A DNA stretch of 64,000 nucleotides from Desulfomonile sp963700305 (lineage in GTDB: Bacteria > Desulfobacterota > Desulfomonilia > Desulfomonilales > Desulfomonilaceae). Positions 27,673 through 34,668 of the stretch are shown one piece after another; the stretch's first letter is position 1; every line of letters starts with the position of its first letter. The translations under genes were made by a program, and so were the position numbers. The notes under the pieces were generated by a model. It was not told where the DNA came from. It ran no database searches and saw only the letters and a list, made by a program, of their open reading frames with translations. The DNA lies in assembly GCA_963700305.1 (NCBI GenBank), contig CAVOXB010000012.1, positions 210,666 to 274,665 of the forward strand, given 5' to 3'.

Positions 27673-27723
27673 GTATGTCTGTCGAAGCCAGAAGGAAAAG
27701 AGAGAATAGACCGCGGAATCAAA

Positions 27724-28692
27724 GTGCGTTCCGATGGTGTATACGCTGTCTCATCGTGGCGGGAGATGAGTTACCTAATAGCACCCCGCCTGGCCTTCAT
27801 TCTTGGCCTTCTAGTTTTACCGCTGGCTTTTTACTACCTGCCATATTGGCAGCGCGTAGTCTCTATAATTTGTATATATGCTCTATTGGCCATCAGTTTT
27901 GATTTCCTAGCCAATTACGTCGGGTTGGTCTCTCTAGGAGGTGGCTTCTATGTGGGGATCGGCGCATATATTGCCGCACTGTGCAATACAAAACTGGATC
28001 TTTCCCCCCTGCTTACCATTCCACTGAGCACCGTGCTCGGCGGCGCGATCTGTACGGTTTTGTTCCTGCCCTGTCTGCCGCTTCGGGGTGTGTATTTCGC
28101 AATAGTCAGTCTCATGTATCCATTGCTCGCGGCACGGGTTATCGAGGCGTTTGACATTTTCGGAGGGACGGATGGGATCTTCGGCGTCGCTTCATTGCCC
28201 AGCGGGTGGGTTGAGCAGTACATCTTGATCGTGAGCGTCCTTTTGTTCGTCTTCGGCATGCGAAGAATGATCGACGAGGATGTGGGTCTGGTCTTTCGCG
28301 GAGTAAAGGATAATGACCAGGCGGTGAAGGCCTCCGGCATCAACATCACCAGATACAAGGCCCTGGGAGTCTTCATTGCATCCTCTATGGGGTGTTTAGG
28401 CGGCGCCTGTTTAGTGCACATCTATATGTGGGCCGGTATTTCCCAATTCGCGTTGGATTTCTCGATCATTCCTATTGCCGCGACGGTTGTTGGCGGCGGA
28501 GGTACACTTATAGGCCCCGTGATCGGTAGCTTGATTCTCGTGCCAATTTCGGAACTGTTACGAGATTTCGGGACCCTGCGGATTGCTGTCTATGCGGTCA
28601 TTCTGACGCTGTTCATAGTGTTCAAGAGTGAAGGCATTATGAACTATGCCACCAGAAAATACGAACAATTTGAGCGATGGGTGGAGATCTAA
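27724..28692 (+). CDS. livM: ABC transporter permease, LivM type
   Basis: A 322-residue polytopic membrane protein of the LivM family, with characteristic segments SFDFLANYVGLVSLGGGFYV, YVGIGAYIAALC and the coupling helix FRGVKDNDQAVKASGINITR. It pairs with LivH to form the translocation pore. The start is uncertain: GTG 27724 is the farthest upstream, and ATG 27766 would remove 14 residues and begin just before the first helix. It follows livH after about 50 bases and precedes livG by 23 bases. Confidence 0.88.
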   Translation: MRSDGVYAVSSWREMSYLIAPRLAFILGLLVLPLAFYYLPYWQRVVSIICIYALLAISFDFLANYVGLVSLGGGFYVGIGAYIAALCNTKLDLSPLLTIPLSTVLGGAICTVLFLPCLPLRGVYFAIVSLMYPLLAARVIEAFDIFGGTDGIFGVASLPSGWVEQYILIVSVLLFVFGMRRMIDEDVGLVFRGVKDNDQAVKASGINITRYKALGVFIASSMGCLGGACLVHIYMWAGISQFALDFSIIPIAATVVGGGGTLIGPVIGSLILVPISELLRDFGTLRIAVYAVILTLFIVFKSEGIMNYATRKYEQFERWVEI

Positions 28693-28715
28693 ACCCGAAG
28701 AAAAGGAGATCGGAT

Positions 28716-29519
28716 ATGTCTCCTGGCGGAGCACAAGACACTACTAAACAGCCTTTGCTTAAGGCGGAAAATCTCGGCAAGAAATTCGGTGGGATCCTCG
28801 CGCTGTCACAGGTGAGCCTTGAGGTGTTTCCCGGTGAAATCATAGGAATCATCGGCCCCAATGGTTCCGGCAAGACTACGTTCGTCAACGCGCTCACTGG
28901 ATTCATCAAGTCGGATGCGGGGAAAGTGACTTTCAAAGGGCAGGACATCACGAACCTCGAGCCTCATAAGATCGCAGATCTAGGGCTTACCCGAACGTTC
29001 CAGGTCATGCGTCCGTACTTCAGTCTTCCCGCTTTCAAGAATCTTATCGTTCCCTTGTTTTCTCCGAGGGCCCGTCGCACTGGCGGCTGGAGAGGCGGCG
29101 GAAAAATGGGAAGCCGAGATACAGTTGCTGTGGACATTTTGGAAGAAATCGGTTTTGAACGGGATTCTTATGTGCCTTATAAAGTGGCGTCCTCTTTGCC
29201 AACGGGGTATCTAAAACGGCTGGAGTTGGCTCGCTGTCTGGCGCTCAGGCCAGAGCTCATAATCTGCGATGAGGTATTCTCCGGTTTGAGTATGAGCGAA
29301 ATGGCCAGCATGGTCCCTTTGATAGAGAAGCTGCAGATGGAGGGCATGACTCTGGTAATGGTAGAGCATAGGCTTCGAGAGCTTTTCCGACTCGCAAATA
29401 GGGTAATGGTCCTGAATTTTGGCTGCAAGATCGCCGAAGGCACGGCCGAGGAGGTCATGGAGCAGAGCGACGTTAAGGAAGCCTACTTCGGGTCCGAGGA
29501 GGTGTACGAATATGTTTGA
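28716..29519 (+). CDS. livG: ABC transporter ATPase, LivG type
   Basis: The 267-residue nucleotide-binding subunit has Walker A GPNGSGKT, the LivG-type segment NLEPHKIADLGLTRTFQ, and Walker B LIICDEVFSG. The ABC signature is worn: LPTGYLKRLELAR replaces the usual LSYGQQRRLEIAR. The C terminus has the LivG H-loop equivalent (VMVEHRLREL). ATG 28716 is chosen because AAAAGGAG lies seven bases before it; an earlier in-frame start at 28677 would overlap livM. It overlaps livF by eight bases. Confidence 0.9.
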   Translation: MSPGGAQDTTKQPLLKAENLGKKFGGILALSQVSLEVFPGEIIGIIGPNGSGKTTFVNALTGFIKSDAGKVTFKGQDITNLEPHKIADLGLTRTFQVMRPYFSLPAFKNLIVPLFSPRARRTGGWRGGGKMGSRDTVAVDILEEIGFERDSYVPYKVASSLPTGYLKRLELARCLALRPELIICDEVFSGLSMSEMASMVPLIEKLQMEGMTLVMVEHRLRELFRLANRVMVLNFGCKIAEGTAEEVMEQSDVKEAYFGSEEVYEYV

Positions 29520-30258
29520 GGCCACCGGGCTCATGGTTTTCTACGAAAACATGTTGGCGCTCAACAATGTAAGCCTGAAGTGCGACCGGAATAAAATCAT
29601 CGGCGTATTCGGAGCCAACAGCGCAGGCAAATCGACCCTCATGTACTGCCTCTCGGGAATCGTTCTCGACATCCGCAAGAAAGAAGAAATGGCTGGTGGT
29701 GAGCGCATCACGATTCGAGGAAAGATTCTTTTCGAGGGACAGGACGTCATGTGGCACAAGCCGGCGGATCGGGCCAGAGCCGGCATCATTCTCTGCCCCG
29801 AACGACGCCGCATTTTCCCAGAGAGCACGGTGCTGGAGAACCTTCGAATCGGCGCATACTTGGCGACAGCGAAGCAGGCCAGAGACACGCTCGATTATGT
29901 GATGGAAATCTTTCCAGCGTTAAAGCGACTTACAAAGCGGCTCGGAGGTTTTCTCAGCGGTGGCGAACAACAGATGCTTGCAATTGGCAGAGCGCTCATG
30001 GCCCAGCCCAAATTGCTGCTGCTTGATGAGCCGTTGCTTGGTCTGAGCCCCGCAATCCAATATCTTCTTGCCAAATCGATCAGAGATATTCGGGATCAGA
30101 GGGGAACCAGCATCATTGTCTCTGAACAGTATGCGAGACCAATCATGCCTATCATCGATTTTGGCTTTATTCTGGAAAACGGCTCAGCAGTCGTTGAAGG
30201 CACAAGATCGGAATTGATGGATAATCCCGACGTTAAAGCGGCTTATTTCGGGCAATGA
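29512..30258 (+). CDS. livF: ABC transporter ATPase, LivF type
   Basis: The 248-residue nucleotide-binding subunit has Walker A GANSAGKS, signature LSGGEQQMLAIGRAL and Walker B LLLLDEPLLGLSP. RAGIILCPERRRIFPE is the LivF-type Q-loop neighbourhood. The start at ATG 29512 overlaps the livG stop (coupled translation) and has GGAGG upstream; the frame is open earlier, but that part lies inside livG. It completes the importer. Confidence 0.92.
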   Translation: MFEATGLMVFYENMLALNNVSLKCDRNKIIGVFGANSAGKSTLMYCLSGIVLDIRKKEEMAGGERITIRGKILFEGQDVMWHKPADRARAGIILCPERRRIFPESTVLENLRIGAYLATAKQARDTLDYVMEIFPALKRLTKRLGGFLSGGEQQMLAIGRALMAQPKLLLLDEPLLGLSPAIQYLLAKSIRDIRDQRGTSIIVSEQYARPIMPIIDFGFILENGSAVVEGTRSELMDNPDVKAAYFGQ

Positions 30259-30273
30259 CGAGGAGGGACTTCT

Positions 30274-31917
30274 GTGCATTCGGAATACACATTCACACGT
30301 TTTGAGCAGGCTTGCGCCAAATATCCTGATAATACAGCCATTGTCTTTCTCGGTGACAAGTTCTCTTATCGGAATCTCAAAGACAAGATAGACCGCTTCG
30401 CAACCGGTTTGACAAAATTAGGTGTGAAGAAGGGCGATCGCGTGCTCATATATCTCTCCAATTCAGTGCAGTATATTATCGCATTCCTTGCTGTTCAGAA
30501 AATTGGGGCAGTCATAGTGATGGTGTCTCCCATATATACATCCTATGAAATCGAGTACATGATAAAGGATTCAGGCGCAGAGACCATCATCTGCCACGAT
30601 ACCAATTACGGATATGTGAAAGAAGTATTCGCTCAGACCGGACTCAAACAAATAATCGTAACTAATCTGTTGGATCTTGTTTCTCCAGTGAAGAGGTTGG
30701 TGGCTGCACTCTTTGACAGGACACCTCATGGCAGGGTCAAGGGCGGGTCCGAGACAATTCCTTTCAAGACCCTTTTGAAGAATGAACCCACGCCTCCGAC
30801 GGTAGAACTCGATCCCACTTCAGACTTGTCATACATTCTTTATACTGGAGGCACCACAGGATTTCCCAAAGGGGTCCCTGGAAACCATTGGGGGCATACA
30901 TCGTATGTGAATGATATCACTGATGACGTCTTTTCTGGTCATCTACTGGAAGGTAAAGACGTTTATATCGCTATCAATCCGCTTTTTCACATCATGGCTT
31001 TGGGGCTGCTCATGGCTTTGGGGCTCAATCGAGGCAATACGACCGTGCTCATGCCGGTCCCCCAGGTGGACGCGATCCTGGATGCGATTCAGCGGTACCA
31101 TGTTCGCTGGATGCTCGGAGTGCCCGCTCTATATAGAATGATTCTCGAAAATGACCGTCAGGAAACGTACGATCTGACCTCCCTTCGCTATTGCTATTGT
31201 GGCGGTGATGTTCTTCCCCGCGAGGTTCTCAGCCGATGGAAAGAGCGAGTCGCCGTACCCATATATCAGGTTTACGGCTCGACAGAAGCGGGACACATCA
31301 CTTATTCGAGACCTGATTTGGGGGAGCCGGATCCGATGTCCATAGGGCTGCCTCTTCCTTCGCGAAAGACAAAGGTGGTGGACCCGACGACTCTGGAGGC
31401 ACTACCTCCCGGAGAAGTTGGAGAATTGGTAGTGACGTCACAGCATTCAGTGAAAGAGTATTTGAATAAGCCTGCAGAGACGGCTGCCTCTTTTATACCC
31501 ATTGACGGGGAAATATATTATCGGACCGGCGATTTTGTAAGATACGGAGAAGACGGGCAGATATTCTATGTGGAGCGATCTGCAGACATACTCAAACACA
31601 AAGGCTATAGAGTATCCGCTTCAGAGGTTGAGGCCGTCTTACAAGATCATCCGGTGGTTATAGGCGCATGCGTGGTCGGAGTTCCGGACCGAAAAGTTGG
31701 TGAACGCATTAAGGCCATTGTGGTATTGAAAACGGATGCGAAAGGCGTTGGAGCAGCGGAGTTGATCAAGTTCTGCTCGGAGCGCCTTGCATCGTACAAG
31801 GTGCCATCATACATCGAATTTCGAGACATGCTGCCTAAATCGAAGGTTGGTAAGCTCCTGCGAAGGGAAATCAGGGATGAGGAGCGCCGCAAGATGGAAA
31901 AAGGTAAGAAAGAGTGA
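30274..31917 (+). CDS. AMP-forming acyl-CoA ligase
   Basis: A 547-residue ANL-superfamily enzyme. It has the phosphate-binding motif YTGGTTGFPKG, the adenylate motif YGSTEAGH, YYRTGDFVRYGEDG, the hinge region (VERSADILKHKGYRVSASEV) and a C-terminal KSKVGKLLRRE with the catalytic Lys. It converts a carboxylic acid, ATP and CoA to acyl-CoA, AMP and pyrophosphate. Its place 15 bases after livF suggests that the imported acid is activated at once. The exact acid cannot be read from sequence; medium-chain and aromatic acids are the usual substrates of this subgroup. GTG start with GAGGAGGG upstream. Confidence 0.9.
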   Translation: MHSEYTFTRFEQACAKYPDNTAIVFLGDKFSYRNLKDKIDRFATGLTKLGVKKGDRVLIYLSNSVQYIIAFLAVQKIGAVIVMVSPIYTSYEIEYMIKDSGAETIICHDTNYGYVKEVFAQTGLKQIIVTNLLDLVSPVKRLVAALFDRTPHGRVKGGSETIPFKTLLKNEPTPPTVELDPTSDLSYILYTGGTTGFPKGVPGNHWGHTSYVNDITDDVFSGHLLEGKDVYIAINPLFHIMALGLLMALGLNRGNTTVLMPVPQVDAILDAIQRYHVRWMLGVPALYRMILENDRQETYDLTSLRYCYCGGDVLPREVLSRWKERVAVPIYQVYGSTEAGHITYSRPDLGEPDPMSIGLPLPSRKTKVVDPTTLEALPPGEVGELVVTSQHSVKEYLNKPAETAASFIPIDGEIYYRTGDFVRYGEDGQIFYVERSADILKHKGYRVSASEVEAVLQDHPVVIGACVVGVPDRKVGERIKAIVVLKTDAKGVGAAELIKFCSERLASYKVPSYIEFRDMLPKSKVGKLLRREIRDEERRKMEKGKKE

Positions 31918-32023
31918 ATCCCAACAATTCGCACTCGATGTCCAACAGTTTAGGGTCATTGGTCATTCGATGTGTTCATTTTTTTGAGGGCAATCGATTT
32001 TGTCCAGAATGTGAGGAGCGTAA

Positions 32024-32545
32024 ATGGCTCGTTCTGAAATATGGAAAGACAAGCTGGTACTGGCAGTGGACGATGAGCCAGATGTGTTGGAAACCATACA
32101 AGAACTGCTTTCCGAATGCCCTGATGTCACGCTGCATACGGCCACGACATTTGAAAAGGCCCGGCAATTGTTGGTTTCCTACACGTACGATTTGGTTGTC
32201 CTCGACATCATGGGTGTCCGGGGATTCGATTTATTAGAAATCGCTACTTTTGAGGGATTGCCTGCAGTCATGCTGACAGCCCATGCCGTGAATCCGGAAG
32301 CCTTGAAAAAATCCATTGAACTTGGAGCAAGGGCTTATCTTCCGAAAGATTTCCTCCCATCTTTGGTTCCATTCTTGGAAGACGTTCTGAGACTGGGCTA
32401 CCAATCGGTGTGGAAGAAAACTCTGGACCAGATGGTGTCTTTGTTTGACAAGCGGTTCGGTTCGGAATGGAAGAAATCAGAAGATGAATTCTGGAAGGGT
32501 TTTCAAGAGAAGCTTTCATTGGATCAACCGACCATCATCAAATGA
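32024..32545 (+). CDS. single-domain response regulator
   Basis: The 173-residue protein has a CheY-like receiver (VLAVDDEPDVLETIQELL with the acidic pair Asp16/Asp17, phosphoacceptor Asp61 in VVLDIMGVRGFDLL, and Lys in ARAYLPKDFLP). A 50-residue helical tail with no DNA-binding motif follows (WKKTLDQMVSLFDKRFGSEW). It lies inside the ligase-crotonase group, so it may adjust the pathway by protein contact. The kinase partner is not evident; the nearest is 21622-23224. Start ATG with GTGAGGAG upstream. Confidence 0.88.
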   Translation: MARSEIWKDKLVLAVDDEPDVLETIQELLSECPDVTLHTATTFEKARQLLVSYTYDLVVLDIMGVRGFDLLEIATFEGLPAVMLTAHAVNPEALKKSIELGARAYLPKDFLPSLVPFLEDVLRLGYQSVWKKTLDQMVSLFDKRFGSEWKKSEDEFWKGFQEKLSLDQPTIIK

Positions 32546-32554
32546 GTGTGACTC

Positions 32555-32571
32555 GTCTGCCCAGGGCAGAC
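32555..32571. terminator. short perfect palindrome after the response regulator
   Basis: GTCTGCCC and GGGCAGAC face each other around a single A. It lies ten bases past the regulator stop codon. There is no T run, and a one-base loop cannot form in RNA without opening the top pairs, so it may equally be an operator or a repeat. Confidence 0.35.
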
Positions 32572-32805
32572 ACGCGAGACGCCGGCCTGGCCAGTCTATG
32601 GCTGGGGCTCATATATTCTCCGACCGCAAGAACCAGCCAAGACTTTTTCCAGATGGCGACAGAAGTCGCTTGCATATGCTACAATGCCCGGAATTGCTTC
32701 TCCAAATAGCTTCAATTACTGGTATGATCCGTGTCATCTCCGTGTCCAATATTGGTAGCGTCGGTATAGTGTTGAGGACCTTAACATTCCGGCGGGAGGG
32801 GTACC

Positions 32806-32940
32806 ATGAAAAAATGTTTCTTTCTATTTGTAGCAGGCATCCTTTTTTTGTTCTTCGTCCGCAATAGCGCAAGATTCCATTAAGATCGGTTTCATGTATG
32901 TCTTTTCTGGCCGGGGCGCTGTTTTCGGTGAAGTGGACCC
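32806..32940 (+). pseudogene. 5' remnant of a Liv-type binding-protein gene
   Basis: A good ribosome site (GGGAGGGG) and ATG start a signal peptide (MKKCFFLFVAGILFLFFV). After one frameshift the mature N terminus follows (SSSAIAQDSIKIGFMYVFSG), which matches the N terminus of the binding protein at 45773-46998 (EPIKIGFMYVFSG). Homology ends near 32930. The following open frame (to 33196) is unlike any binding protein, so the rest was deleted or replaced. Confidence 0.75.
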
Positions 32941-33227
32941 TGATAACTGTTTCCAGACAAAGGTTCCCGATTTAGGGAGCGTGGGGATCAAGGGTTACAG
33001 ACGTGCGCTCATTGACATGACCCTTTGCACGATAGACCGGACGACCTCCGCAACGGTCACCGACAAAGAACCGGCGACGGTCACGGAAAGAGGGATGTTG
33101 CTGAATAATATCATATGGTTACCCAAAACCAAAAATACCGTAGTTTATCCTCAAAAGGGTGCGGCATGTGAGGCAAAACGACAGAGGCGTGTATAAACCA
33201 CTATTACGCATCCAATCAGGAGTTTAA

Positions 33228-34097
33228 ATGACTGAACGCGATGAGCAGGAGAACTGTATCGACGAAAGCCCGACGCTCCAGGGCTCTGGAAGGAACGAAT
33301 ACCAGGAGATCGTCTTCGAACAGAAAGGCGCTATAGCGATCTTAACGTTAAACCGGCCAGATATCCGAAACGCCTTTACTCACCAGGAGATGATCGATGA
33401 AATAGTCGATGCGTGTCAAAGGGTCCAAGATTCTGAGTCCGTGAGCGTTCTCGTAGTTACCGGTTCTGGCTCCGCCTTTTCCGCTGGCGGAAATGTGAAA
33501 GACATGTACAAAAAAGAAGGAATGTTCTCAGGGGACCCGAACGACGTGCGTCAGAACTACCGGAAGGGAATCCAGCGAGTAACCCTTGCGTTCCAGCGCC
33601 TCGACGCGCCGACCATTGCCGCTGTCAACGGCCCAGCTGTGGGCGCTGGGTGCGATCTCACCTGCATGTGTGACATCCGTATCGCCAGCGAAAAGGCGCG
33701 GTTCGGCGAGACTTTTGTATCCGTGGGATTGATCCCAGGTGATGGTGGAGCTTTCTTGCTCCCGCGAGTCGTTGGCTTCTCCAAAGCTTTGGAACTGGCT
33801 CTCACGTGTCGCGTGATCGACGCTGCCGAAGCCCTTCGTATTGGGCTGGTGAGCGAAGTGACTCCACCGGAAAAGCTGCTGGAGCGTGCAATGGAGGTTG
33901 CTGCCGAGATTGCCCAACACCCGGCACGAATTCTGCGTTTGGCCAAGCGTTTGTTTTATCTCTCCCAGGGTAGGAGCCTGGAAGAAACACTCGAGCTTTC
34001 TTGCTCTTTCCAGGCCCTGTGTCACCATAGTCCCGAACACATGGAAGCTCTGGAGGCGCTTTTTGCTCGCCAGCGAAAACAGGCTGGCCTTGAGTGA
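33228..34097 (+). CDS. crotonase-fold enoyl-CoA hydratase/isomerase
   Basis: A 289-residue protein with a 30-residue charged N-terminal extension and the crotonase core: oxyanion-hole segment FSAGGNVKDM, second oxyanion Gly in NGPAVGAGCDLTCMCDIRIA, and GLIPGDGGAFLLPRVVG. Set against rat crotonase, the position of catalytic Glu144 is Asp (GAGCDL) and that of Glu164 is Phe (GETFVSVGL). It is therefore less likely to be a simple hydratase and more like an isomerase or ring-acting member such as PaaG-type enzymes. It probably acts on the CoA thioester made by the ligase at 30274. Confidence 0.88.
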   Translation: MTERDEQENCIDESPTLQGSGRNEYQEIVFEQKGAIAILTLNRPDIRNAFTHQEMIDEIVDACQRVQDSESVSVLVVTGSGSAFSAGGNVKDMYKKEGMFSGDPNDVRQNYRKGIQRVTLAFQRLDAPTIAAVNGPAVGAGCDLTCMCDIRIASEKARFGETFVSVGLIPGDGGAFLLPRVVGFSKALELALTCRVIDAAEALRIGLVSEVTPPEKLLERAMEVAAEIAQHPARILRLAKRLFYLSQGRSLEETLELSCSFQALCHHSPEHMEALEALFARQRKQAGLE

Positions 34098-34668
34098 GTT
34101 AGCCTTTATTTTCAGTTGCATAGTGGCTCAAGGAGAGACGACGCTTCGGTCGGCTATGGTTGAAGAAGCTTTGAGTGACCGGCGGAAACTTGAACACCGG
34201 CAAGATCGCAAGTGTTGCTCGTGATTTCGATATAATTCTTGCCAGGAGCTAACGCCGTGGTCATTTGCAGGCCAGCACTACAGATCGAGCGTTTCCTGGG
34301 AAAGCACTGTTATACAATTGGTATCCAATTTTGTCAGGAAAGGCCATGGAATGCGAAGTATTGTACCGATGGAGTCGCTGGAGCGATGGACAAGGTGCTC
34401 CGCTAAGTATACGGTGGTACCTGACAAGGCGTGATGAAAGAAAGAGTTCTGTGGTTTTGGGTCTCACTGAGCCCGTTTCTCTCGGCTGCTTTCGGAAACC
34501 CCGGGGAACCCAATTGCGGACGGAGCACACTTATTTAAGAAGGTGGGCGGTAATTCCGGTTTACGAACGCATCCCAGGGACGAGGCCGGTAACATGACCG
34601 TCATCTCGCCCTCATTTTTTCGTACGTTATCATGTTCCGTGACCAATTATAATTCGAGAGAGACCATT
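34098..34668. other. intergenic, no supported gene
   Basis: A 110-codon frame at 34265-34597 has no family resemblance and no good start signal. I see no RNA gene. The last part holds the leader of the FecR-domain gene. Confidence 0.5.

Noticed and set aside
34265..34597. 110-codon plus-strand frame before the FecR gene
   Set aside because: Composition is unlike neighbours, there is no start signal, and no family is recognised.
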